The translations under genes and the position numbers were made by a program. Below are positions 1-5,968 of a stretch of 10,019 nt of DNA, one piece after another. Numbering within the stretch: the first letter of the stretch is position 1; every line of letters starts with the position of its first letter. The notes under the pieces are model-generated. The model made no database searches, was not told the DNA's origin, and saw only the letters and a list, made by a program, of their open reading frames with translations. The stretch is from Taibaiella sp. (lineage in GTDB: Bacteria > Bacteroidota > Bacteroidia > Chitinophagales > Chitinophagaceae), in assembly GCA_019454705.1 (NCBI GenBank), contig JACFNS010000012.1, positions 1 to 10,019 on the forward strand, in the 5' to 3' direction.

Positions 1-286
1 CGCAATACTTATATCCTTTACCATTCCGCAGCATACCCGTTTCCGCATTGGTGATAAGAATATGCTCAGCCGCATGGGCTTATATACCTATGGATTGTAT
101 TTGTATCATACCATCATCATCAGCCTGCTCAGGGTGCTGTACCCGGTGTTGGGCATGAGTACTGACACGGCAGGTGGAGCGGTACTGTTTATCATTATCG
201 CATTGCTGGCCACTATTGGCGTCAGCATAGTGTCTTACTATATATTCGAGCGGCCGTTTTTGAAGTTGAAGAACTGGTTCCGGTGA
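1..286 (+). CDS. Acyltransferase-3 family membrane protein, C-terminal end (5' truncated by window edge)
   Basis: The frame is open from the first complete codon at base 2 and ends at a TGA at 284-286, giving about 94 residues of a protein whose start lies outside the window. What is visible is one short hydrophobic helix with the motif YGLYLYHT, then a longer hydrophobic helix (FIIIALLATIGVSIVSYY), then a basic tail with FERPFLKLKNWF. A final transmembrane helix followed by a Y-x-x-FERPFL tail is typical of the acyltransferase-3/OafA-type family, inner-membrane enzymes that O-acylate surface sugars, antibiotics or lipids. The catalytic N-terminal histidine region is not in the window, so the substrate cannot be inferred. 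An internal ATG at 62 is in frame but is unlikely to be the start, because homologous-looking sequence continues upstream. The family call is fairly secure; the specific role is unknown. Confidence 0.75.
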   Translation, partial: AILISFTIPQHTRFRIGDKNMLSRMGLYTYGLYLYHTIIISLLRVLYPVLGMSTDTAGGAVLFIIIALLATIGVSIVSYYIFERPFLKLKNWFR

Positions 287-302
287 TAGAAACCACTTAT
301 CA

Positions 303-314
303 GCCTATTTAGGC
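303..314 (+). terminator. Small hairpin after the acyltransferase gene, possible weak terminator
   Basis: GCCT at 303-306 can pair with AGGC at 311-314 around an ATTT loop, 16 bases after the acyltransferase stop. It is followed by GTTTAGTCTT rather than a clean T-run. The stem is only four base pairs, so this is a weak candidate. Its position between two same-strand genes, just before a good promoter element, is its main support. Confidence 0.3.
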
Positions 315-315
315 G

Positions 316-345
316 TTTAGTCTTGCCCTCAATCTATTAACTTTG
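316..345 (+). promoter_or_regulatory. Bacteroidota-type promoter upstream of the M16 peptidase gene
   Basis: TAACTTTG at 338-345 is an exact match to the Bacteroidota -7 element TAnnTTTG. It lies 22 bases before the ATG at 368, which leaves room for a short leader. The -33 element (consensus TTTG) is poor: the nearest candidate at suitable spacing is TTTAG at 316-320. The promoter would drive the peptidase and, with it, the flavoprotein gene that follows 9 bases after the peptidase stop. Confidence 0.55.
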
Positions 346-367
346 CCTCGCTTGTAAAGAAATAATT

Positions 368-1609
368 ATGATACAGTTTGACAGGTTTTTATTGGAGAAT
401 GGATTGAAGGTAATAGTGCACCATGATGCCAATACGCCTATGGTAGCCGTAAACGTACTGTACGATGTAGGTGCCCGCGATGAAGATGAGCAGCGTACAG
501 GCTTCGCCCACCTCTTTGAACACCTGATGTTCGGTGGCTCTGAAAATATTCCCGAATATGACGAGCCTCTGCAAATGGCCGGCGGCGAGAACAACGCCTA
601 CACCACCAACGACATTACTAACTATTACATACAACTGCCATTGCAGAATATTGAAACCGCCTTCTGGCTGGAGAGCGACAGGATGAACGCACTGGCTTTC
701 AGCGAAAAGAGCCTGGATGTGCAACGCAAAGTGGTGTGCGAAGAGTTTAAAGAACATTATATCAACAAACCCTATGGCAATGCATGGGATCTGCTGCGCT
801 CATTGGCGTACAAAAGGCACCCCTACAAGTGGATGACCATCGGTAAAAAACTGGAGCATATAGAAGAAGCACAACTACAGGATGTAAAAGACTTTTTCTA
901 CAAACACTACCGTCCGGCAAATGCCGTGCTTTGCGTAGCGGGCAATGTAACCACCGAACAGGTGAAAACATTGGCGGAGAAATGGTTTGGTGCTATCCCT
1001 TCAGGCGAAAAATATGTGCGCAACCTGGAGCAGGAACCGCAGCAATCGGCACCAAATGAACTGGTGCACGAAGCCGATGTGCCACTGAACGCTATATACA
1101 AGGCATGGCATATGGACGGTAGGTTATCGCCCGGCTATTATGCTATAGACCTGGCTACCGAAATAATGGGCAACGGGTTCGCATCAAGACTACACCTGAA
1201 ACTGGTAAAAGAAAAAAAACTGTTCAGCAATATCAACTGCTACCAGACAGGTAGCCTCGACCCCGGGCTGGTAGTAATAGAAGGGAAAATAGTAGAAGGC
1301 CGCACACTTGAGGAAGCTGAAGCCGCCATTAACGAAGAACTGGACAAATTGCTGGCCCTGGGCGTAACGGACGAAGAACTGCAAAAGGCTAAGAATAAAG
1401 TAGAAGCGATGATGACCTTTGAAGACATGTCTTTATTGTCGCGTGCCAACAACCTGGCGTTTTACGAACTGCTGGGCGATGCAGCTATGATCAACGATGA
1501 GTTGGGCAGGTATAACGCTGTAACGGCAGACTTCCTGCTGGAAACAGTAAGAAAAGTCTTTCGCAAAGAGAACAGCAACACATTAATCTATAAAAAGAAG
1601 AACGGCTAA
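368..1609 (+). CDS. M16 family zinc metallopeptidase, single-domain (M16B-like)
   Basis: The 413-residue protein carries the inverted zinc motif HxxEH of M16 peptidases as HLFEH (H48, E51, H52), where E51 is the general base. The third zinc ligand should be one of the paired glutamates E125/E126 in KVVCEEFKEH, about 75 residues later, followed by the family-typical NKPYG (about 133-137). The segment HYRPANAVLCVAGNV (about 179-193) marks the junction to the second M16 half (roughly 165-345). The length matches a single M16B unit rather than a two-unit pitrilysin. No signal peptide is visible, so a cytoplasmic location is likely. M16B enzymes often act as hetero- or homodimers; no partner M16 gene is adjacent, so it may be a homodimer or pair with a distant gene. 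The start at 368 fits the promoter element and the family N-terminus (LxNGLKVIV). Substrate unknown. It probably shares a transcript with the next gene. Confidence 0.92.
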   Translation: MIQFDRFLLENGLKVIVHHDANTPMVAVNVLYDVGARDEDEQRTGFAHLFEHLMFGGSENIPEYDEPLQMAGGENNAYTTNDITNYYIQLPLQNIETAFWLESDRMNALAFSEKSLDVQRKVVCEEFKEHYINKPYGNAWDLLRSLAYKRHPYKWMTIGKKLEHIEEAQLQDVKDFFYKHYRPANAVLCVAGNVTTEQVKTLAEKWFGAIPSGEKYVRNLEQEPQQSAPNELVHEADVPLNAIYKAWHMDGRLSPGYYAIDLATEIMGNGFASRLHLKLVKEKKLFSNINCYQTGSLDPGLVVIEGKIVEGRTLEEAEAAINEELDKLLALGVTDEELQKAKNKVEAMMTFEDMSLLSRANNLAFYELLGDAAMINDELGRYNAVTADFLLETVRKVFRKENSNTLIYKKKNG

Positions 1610-1618
1610 AACAATACT

Positions 1619-2596
1619 ATGCTCTTTGAAGGAAAAATAACAACGGACAATACATTCAGCAACCGCATTACCGAACTCTTTGGCATACAGTACCCTATTA
1701 TACAAGCGGGTATGATATGGGCTTCGGGCTGGAGGTTGGCATCTGCAGTAAGCAATGCTGGTGGACTGGGCCTGATAGGCGCGGGCAGTATGTACCCTGA
1801 TGTATTGAGAGAGCATATACAAAAATGTAAAGCCGCAACGAGCAAACCTTTCGGTGTCAACCTGCCGTTGTTATATCCTGATATTGATAAACACATTGCC
1901 ATCATACTGGAAGAGAAAGTACCTGTAGTCTTCACATCTGCCGGCAACCCAAAAACATGGACCAAGACGCTGAAAGATGCGGGCATAAAAGTAGTGCATG
2001 TGGTAAGCAGCGCTAAGTTTGCCAAAAAGAGTGAAGATGCAGGAGTGGATGCGGTAGTGGCGGAAGGTTTTGAAGCGGGCGGGCACAACGGCCGCGAAGA
2101 GACCACTACACTCTGCCTGATACCCATGGTGCGCGAAGCAGTAAATATACCAGTGATAGCCGCTGGTGGCATTGCCACAGGCCGTGCCATGCTGGCGGTA
2201 ATGGCATTGGGTGCAGAAGGTGCCCAGGTGGGCAGCCGTTTTGTATGTACGCCTGAGGCCAGCAGCCACCAGAATTTTAAAGATGCCGTAGTAAATGCAC
2301 AGGAAGGCGATACAGTACTCACCCTGAAAAAACTTACTCCTGTCCGCCTGATAAAAAATGATTTTTATGTAAAAGTAGCAGAGGCTGAAAATGCCTGTGC
2401 TACCATAGAGGAACTCAACTCATTACTCGGCCGCGCACGTGCTAAAAAAGGCATGTTTGAAGGCGACCTTACAGAAGGCGAACTGGAGATAGGACAGATA
2501 AGCGGACTGATACATGACATAAAGCCTGCAGCACAGGTAGTGGAAGATATCTGGAAAGAGTTTGTGGCTACTGCGGCTAATCCTTTCAGCTATTAA
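1619..2596 (+). CDS. Nitronate monooxygenase / FabK-like FMN-dependent TIM-barrel protein
   Basis: The 325-residue product begins with ITELFGIQYPIIQAGM (17-32) and continues with LASAVSNAGGLGLIGAG, the classic N-terminus of the nitronate monooxygenase/2-nitropropane dioxygenase family, which also contains enoyl-ACP reductase II (FabK). NLP (81-83) is the usual second-strand motif. GGHNG (154-158) contains the conserved histidine, H156, that serves as catalytic residue in nitronate monooxygenases and is also kept in FabK. AAGGIATGR (181-189) and GAQVGSRF (201-208) form the FMN phosphate-binding loops. GQISGLI near residue 292 is a common C-terminal signature. Known activities of the family are oxidative denitrification of alkyl nitronates, or NAD(P)H-dependent reduction of enoyl-ACP; sequence alone does not separate them here. 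The start lies 9 bases after the peptidase stop, so co-transcription is likely, though no functional link between the two is evident. Confidence 0.87.
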   Translation: MLFEGKITTDNTFSNRITELFGIQYPIIQAGMIWASGWRLASAVSNAGGLGLIGAGSMYPDVLREHIQKCKAATSKPFGVNLPLLYPDIDKHIAIILEEKVPVVFTSAGNPKTWTKTLKDAGIKVVHVVSSAKFAKKSEDAGVDAVVAEGFEAGGHNGREETTTLCLIPMVREAVNIPVIAAGGIATGRAMLAVMALGAEGAQVGSRFVCTPEASSHQNFKDAVVNAQEGDTVLTLKKLTPVRLIKNDFYVKVAEAENACATIEELNSLLGRARAKKGMFEGDLTEGELEIGQISGLIHDIKPAAQVVEDIWKEFVATAANPFSY

Positions 2597-2599
2597 GTT

Positions 2600-2653
2600 A
2601 CTGCCTGGTTCTTAATTATACTTTAATCCTTCAACCTGCAGGCAGTGATTTTT
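2600..2653 (+). terminator. Putative intrinsic terminator after the flavoprotein gene
   Basis: ACTGCCTG at 2600-2607 is perfectly complementary to CAGGCAGT at 2639-2646. In an alternative fold an inner GGTT/AACC helix (2607-2610 with 2633-2636) shortens the loop. A run of five T residues follows at 2649-2653. The hairpin starts 4 bases after the stop codon and ends the peptidase-flavoprotein unit before a new promoter element. The long loop (22-31 bases) makes it less than ideal. Confidence 0.5.
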
Positions 2654-2654
2654 G

Positions 2655-2688
2655 TTATGCAAATAGTAAAATTCATACATTAGTTTTG
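2655..2688 (+). promoter_or_regulatory. Bacteroidota-type promoter of the histidine kinase gene
   Basis: TAGTTTTG at 2681-2688 is an exact match to the -7 element TAnnTTTG, 20 bases upstream of the ATG at 2709. The -33 element is imperfect: TTATG at 2655-2659 has acceptable spacing, whereas a true TTTG at 2651-2654 is about 26 bases away. A single promoter here fits the view that the two open pieces downstream were originally one gene. Confidence 0.5.
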
Positions 2689-2708
2689 CATATAGAAACA
2701 TACAGAGG

Positions 2709-2915
2709 ATGAAATCTCTGCGTCATACATGGCAGAACGCGGTAGGGAATAGCAAAGAGTTCTCTAACGAGCAGAGGATAGTTAACGCTATTCTCCTGAT
2801 TACCTTTTTTGTTGTTATAGCCTACCTGCTGGCAGGGATATTTGCCATGGACACACATTTTTCGGGTGTAATGCTCTCAATACTGTCAGGCTTATTACTG
2901 GTTTTACCCCTCTAA
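2709..2915 (+). CDS. N-terminal fragment of a membrane sensor histidine kinase, ended by an in-frame TAA
   Basis: The 68-residue open piece has a soluble N-terminus (about 1-24) and two hydrophobic helices, about 26-47 (ILLITFFVVIAYLLAGIF region) and 53-68. It stops at TAA 2913-2915 in the middle of a hydrophobic run (LLLVLPL). The kinase frame that follows is in the same phase and resumes six bases later. If the stop is read as any amino acid, the sequence continues LPL-x-YYLSRYQRK. YYLSR directly after the second helix is what I recall from intact Bacteroidota kinases of this type. This piece alone has no recognised domain. AGAGG abuts the ATG, too close for a good ribosome binding site, but SD sites are commonly weak in this phylum. 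It is best read as the 5' part of a broken or misread kinase gene rather than a separate small membrane protein. Confidence 0.6.
   Translation: MKSLRHTWQNAVGNSKEFSNEQRIVNAILLITFFVVIAYLLAGIFAMDTHFSGVMLSILSGLLLVLPL
2913..2915 (+). other. In-frame TAA splitting the sensor histidine kinase frame
   Basis: The codons read CCC CTC TAA TAT TAC TTG TCA AGG with no change of phase, so one substitution separates the two pieces. Position 2709 and the downstream TTG at 2922 are both in the same frame. There is no ribosome binding site, promoter or spacer that would suit two independent genes. The stop could be a genuine nonsense mutation, a base-call error, or a codon that is sometimes read through. Confidence 0.75.
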
Positions 2916-2921
2916 TATTAC

Positions 2922-4037
2922 TTGTCAAGGTACCAGCGCAAGACGCAGACTGCCATTATAACTTATGCTATACTTAGCTACGGCGTACTCATTACCAACT
3001 ACTTCTTCAATTCGGGTATAGACGGCCCTACCCTGATGGTATTCTTCGTGATTTACAACCTGCTTATAGCCATTACCTCGCCCCGGTTGTATATTCTTTG
3101 GGTAGGACTGCATATAGCCAGCGTATGCATGCTGCTGTGGTACGAATACAATAACCCCGGCGGAATACCGGGTGTTTATGCCAACCGTGAAGAACGTTTT
3201 ATTGACATATTCAGCACATATATCATCAGCCTCGGTTGCATATCAGTGGTTACCGGCTATCTGCGTATCAGCTACATAAAACAGCAAAAAAAGACCGCCG
3301 AACACGCGCGCAGGATAGAAGTGCAGAGCCGCAAAATATCCATGCAGAACAACAACCTGAAAGCCATCATACAGGAGCGGGATAAACTATTTTCTATTAT
3401 TTCGCACGATATGCTCGGGCCACTGTCATCCATTCAAAGCTACCTGGAGCTGGTGACAGAAAACCCCGAGCTGGATGAAATGGAAATGAAACAGGAACTG
3501 CTCAACCTCACTAAAAACACATCGGGTATGCTGAGAAATATCCTGCAATGGTCGAAGAGCCAGGCACAGGGTGTACAACTGCACAAAACCCGGACCAATA
3601 TTAACGACATCATCTCGCAGATACTGAATGTACAGCGCTCGATAGCCGCTACCAAAGGTATAGACATAGTGACCAACACAGAAGACGAACTCTATACCAT
3701 TACCGACCCTGAAATACTGAAACTGGTAGTGCGCAACCTCATTAACAACGCAGTGAAGTTTACACCACAGGGGGGTATCATTACCGTAAGCATAGGGCAG
3801 GAAGATAATGGCTGCCTGGTGTCGGTACAGGACACCGGAATAGGTATGACCGAAGAGCAACAGCAAAAACTATTCACTACCGAAGTAAAATCAACCTACG
3901 GCACAAGTAATGAAAAGGGCGTAGGACTGGGCCTCAGCCTCAGCAACGAATTTGTAAAACTCCTCGGCGGAAAAATCATGGTACAAAGCAAACCCAACGA
4001 GGGCTCTGTATTCAGCGTGTATTTGCCGGCGGCGTGA
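2922..4037 (+). CDS. Sensor histidine kinase, main part (four membrane helices, HisKA and HATPase domains)
   Basis: Counted from a possible TTG start at 2922, the 371-residue piece has four hydrophobic helices (about 10-28, 37-52, 56-74, 94-114), a short coiled linker (about 120-152), then the kinase core. The H-box is ISHDMLGPLSS with phospho-acceptor H162. The N-box is RNLINNAVKF (N272, N276), the G1 box DTGIGM (D304, G306, G308), an F-box-like LFTTEV (318-322), and the G2 box KGVGLGLSLS (G333, G335, G337). All catalytic boxes are intact, so the core could autophosphorylate and pass phosphate to a response regulator, but none is encoded next to it. With the 5' fragment the full protein would have six membrane helices and little periplasmic sequence, which suggests sensing within or near the membrane. 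TTG is a doubtful start in this phylum; the next ATG in frame is at 3036 and would lose the first of these helices. Stimulus unknown. Confidence 0.85.
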   Translation: MSRYQRKTQTAIITYAILSYGVLITNYFFNSGIDGPTLMVFFVIYNLLIAITSPRLYILWVGLHIASVCMLLWYEYNNPGGIPGVYANREERFIDIFSTYIISLGCISVVTGYLRISYIKQQKKTAEHARRIEVQSRKISMQNNNLKAIIQERDKLFSIISHDMLGPLSSIQSYLELVTENPELDEMEMKQELLNLTKNTSGMLRNILQWSKSQAQGVQLHKTRTNINDIISQILNVQRSIAATKGIDIVTNTEDELYTITDPEILKLVVRNLINNAVKFTPQGGIITVSIGQEDNGCLVSVQDTGIGMTEEQQQKLFTTEVKSTYGTSNEKGVGLGLSLSNEFVKLLGGKIMVQSKPNEGSVFSVYLPAA

Positions 4038-4056
4038 TAAAAGCAACTGTGTATGC

Positions 4057-4599
4057 CTATCTTAAATATGTATCTTCAAATTTTCTTACTTCTTCTAAAA
4101 AAGGCTCCTGCTTTATACCAAGAATTCCTTCAAGTTCCCAATATGCTTCTCTCATCTTTTTACCTTCTTCACTTTGATAGTCCACCCACAGTCTGTTGTT
4201 TAGTTGAGGATATCGTTTATATAATTGCATAAGTACAAGGAGGTTACGTCCTTCATCCCAGTATTGAATCATTTTCTCATTTGCCGGTATAAGCTTCCTC
4301 TTACGTTGTCGCTTTTTTTCATGATTTGTTTCTACCAGGTAATATTTATCCTTCTCAAACACAAAAGAATAACGGGAACCGGAAAAAGAAGAGCTGTTCT
4401 GTTTAATTAAGGTATCCCTGCTATTCTCTACTACCCATGCAACAGCAGTATGAACGCGAATGCTTTCTGTGTATGCGGTGTCATTTTTTACATAAACATA
4501 AAAACTACTCATCCTTCTACCATACAATCCAGGTTTTATTTGCGAGTATGTTGTAACAGAACACAAAATAAAAACAAGCAGACAGATTCTAGCCTTCAT
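4057..4599 (-). CDS. Small secreted protein of unknown function
   Basis: I do not recognise this protein. The likely start is the ATG at 4597-4599, giving 180 residues that begin MKARICLLVFILCSVTTYSQ, a good Sec signal peptide with probable cleavage just before the glutamine at position 20; the in-frame ATG four codons upstream (4611) would prepend MYVP and weaken the signal. There is no lipobox cysteine after the hydrophobic core. The mature part looks like a small beta-rich domain (YVYVKNDTAYTESIRVHTAVAWVVE, then YSFVFEKDKYYLVETN), followed by a very basic stretch KKRQRKRKLIP and a helical, charged C-terminus with LNNRLWVDYQ and YWELEGILG. It is predicted to be periplasmic or outer-membrane associated. 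The gene is AT-rich (20 G/C in the 60 bases 4321-4380) compared with its neighbours, and it converges on the kinase gene with a 19-base gap. Acquisition by transfer is possible. Confidence 0.7.
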   Translation of the reverse strand: MKARICLLVFILCSVTTYSQIKPGLYGRRMSSFYVYVKNDTAYTESIRVHTAVAWVVENSRDTLIKQNSSSFSGSRYSFVFEKDKYYLVETNHEKKRQRKRKLIPANEKMIQYWDEGRNLLVLMQLYKRYPQLNNRLWVDYQSEEGKKMREAYWELEGILGIKQEPFLEEVRKFEDTYLR

Positions 4600-4641
4600 A
4601 GGGACGTACATTTGTTTGTACTATAACGAAATATTGTTGTG

Positions 4642-4689
4642 ATTAGTCTCTCCGCCTTTGTTGGTCGCCTGACCAACAAATATTAGTCT
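4642..4689. repeat. Perfect 10-bp hairpin framed by 8-bp direct repeats
   Basis: Bases 4657-4666 (starting TTTGTTGG) are perfectly complementary to 4671-4680 around a GCCT loop. The hairpin is flanked by two exact copies of ATTAGTCT at 4642-4649 and 4682-4689; the right one covers the DUF2130 stop codon. The hairpin sits two bases after that stop on the minus strand, which suits a terminator, but neither strand has a T-run after it. It also lies upstream of the small secreted-protein gene. It may act as a Rho-independent-like stop, an mRNA-end stabiliser or a protein-binding site. Confidence 0.6.
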
Positions 4690-5888
4690 ATCAAATCCCC
4701 GCCATCCTCTAATAAATTCATATCAATACTATCCATACCTGCTATACCGTCTATAGAGCCGCGTATATGTGCCGAACTCAGCAGTATTTTTTCCAGTTGC
4801 TTTTCGCGGGCCTTCCATATCCGCTCCATAGCGTCGCGCTCTTTCTGTATAGATATTTTCATACTCATAAAGCCCTCGCGTATCGCCTTCCATTGCTCGG
4901 TAAATTCTGAGCCTGTCAGGTAGTTGTACAGCAGCGTCATTTTATCGCCCTTGTTCTCCTGGCTCTTGGCTACCCCATATACACGTATCACCGTATCGCG
5001 CAATAGCTGCGCCACCGCCCTCACCTCGCCGAAACTGCATACCCACACACCATCCCGCTCGCCAAAGCAATCCATATCCTTGGGCATGGCCTGTGTCACC
5101 AGCACCGCTATATCAGCGCCCTGCCCGCGCATGTCAGCCTTCAGTTTGTCTATCCAGTCTGCACTGAAGTCTTTGGTCCGTTTACTCTCATAGATAATCT
5201 TTCCACATTCCTGCCCCAGGTTGTTGCGCACGGTTTGTATGCAGTCTGCCCCGCGCACGCCCTTACCTACCTCACTTATCTCGTCAAATACGAACGTACC
5301 CCTCAGCAGTTCTTCCAGCGCCAGTTCCTGCACCTCGCCCTGCAGCTGCATCGAGCCCTGCTCGGCCTTGCGGCGCATTTCTTCCACCAGTTTCTTCTGG
5401 TCTTCCAGTTGCTTTTCGTATTCTTTAAATTTCAGTTGGTTCCTTTCCTCCTCCTGCTTGCGTATGGCATCCGTCAGCCGTACTTTTTCCTCGTTGATGA
5501 GGCGCTGCATTTCCAGTTCCAGTTCTTTCTCTTTATCCTGCAGTTGCTGTTCTTTTTTCAGAAATTCAAGTTCTTTCCTCCTCGCCTCGTTCAGTTTGGC
5601 CTCGTTATCCGCGTTCTGCTGTTGCAGAAACTTCATCTGTGTTTCATAGTCACTTTCCAGCTTCTTTTTCACCTGCTCCTCTACCTGCGCTGTAAACTTC
5701 TTCCGCTCCTCCGCCACAAATTTGTGTATCTCGTCTTCTTTCTGCTGCAGTTGTGTCCTGAATTCGTCTTCCTTCTTCTTCTGCCAGTCCTTCATCTGCG
5801 CCCTTAGCTGGTTTTCCACCTCGGCGCGTACCGCATCCGTAGGCTGAAACTCATGGGCGCATTGGGGGCATTTTATCAGTGTGGTCAT
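4683..5888 (-). CDS. DUF2130 family coiled-coil protein with a possible nuclease-like core
   Basis: The 401-residue protein starts MTTLIKCPQCAHEF, a half zinc-ribbon-like CPxC (C7, C10) at the N-terminus, and continues as a long, highly charged coiled coil (about 20-180, rich in K, E, Q). The C-terminal domain (about 185-365) matches the DUF2130 family as I know it: ELLRGTFVFDEISEVGKGVRGADCIQ, then CGKIIYESKRTKDFSADWIDKLKADM. The arrangement of D215 in GAD with E234-S-K236 in YESK resembles a PD-(D/E)XK catalytic core, so DNA binding or cleavage is an inference, not a known activity. Length and layout are normal for the family. It has a good ribosome binding site (AAGGA, complement of 5893-5897) and its own promoter element. 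No signal peptide, so cytoplasmic. It is divergent from the OmpA-family gene and shows no clear operon partner. Confidence 0.85.
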   Translation of the reverse strand: MTTLIKCPQCAHEFQPTDAVRAEVENQLRAQMKDWQKKKEDEFRTQLQQKEDEIHKFVAEERKKFTAQVEEQVKKKLESDYETQMKFLQQQNADNEAKLNEARRKELEFLKKEQQLQDKEKELELEMQRLINEEKVRLTDAIRKQEEERNQLKFKEYEKQLEDQKKLVEEMRRKAEQGSMQLQGEVQELALEELLRGTFVFDEISEVGKGVRGADCIQTVRNNLGQECGKIIYESKRTKDFSADWIDKLKADMRGQGADIAVLVTQAMPKDMDCFGERDGVWVCSFGEVRAVAQLLRDTVIRVYGVAKSQENKGDKMTLLYNYLTGSEFTEQWKAIREGFMSMKISIQKERDAMERIWKAREKQLEKILLSSAHIRGSIDGIAGMDSIDMNLLEDGGDLID

Positions 5889-5892
5889 ATAT

Positions 5893-5928
5893 TCCTTATT
5901 ATTCTCTTATGCTGAAAATACAAAGTTA
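5893..5928 (-). promoter_or_regulatory. Promoter -7 element and ribosome binding site of the DUF2130 gene
   Basis: On the minus strand TAACTTTG (complement of 5921-5928) is an exact match to the Bacteroidota -7 element TAnnTTTG, 32 bases before the ATG. AAGGA (complement of 5893-5897) lies 4 bases before the ATG and is the best Shine-Dalgarno match at any gene start in the window. No clear -33 TTTG is visible at the expected distance. Confidence 0.6.
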
Positions 5929-5949
5929 TGAATGATTGGCGGAGGTTAT

Positions 5950-5957
5950 TATTTTTA
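5950..5957 (+). promoter_or_regulatory. Weak promoter -7 element of the OmpA-family gene
   Basis: TATTTTTA at 5950-5957 matches TAnnTTTG in all but the last base. It lies only 11 bases before the ATG at 5969, so a transcript from it would have a very short leader. It is the only candidate between the divergent DUF2130 start and this gene. Confidence 0.3.
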
Positions 5958-5968
5958 CCTGATATCTG

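Noticed and set aside
2709..2915. An independent small membrane protein gene
   Set aside because: It is in phase with the kinase, ends inside a hydrophobic helix, and the sequence right after the stop continues the expected kinase membrane domain.
4657..4680. Classical Rho-independent terminator
   Set aside because: The stem is perfect, but neither strand has a T-run after it, so it is reported as a repeat/hairpin only.
5221..5807. Long open frames on the plus strand opposite the DUF2130 gene (about 142 and 190 codons)
   Set aside because: They are the complement of the coiled-coil region, giving monotonous Ser/Leu/Phe-rich products with no domain. The minus-strand gene has the promoter, ribosome binding site and family match.
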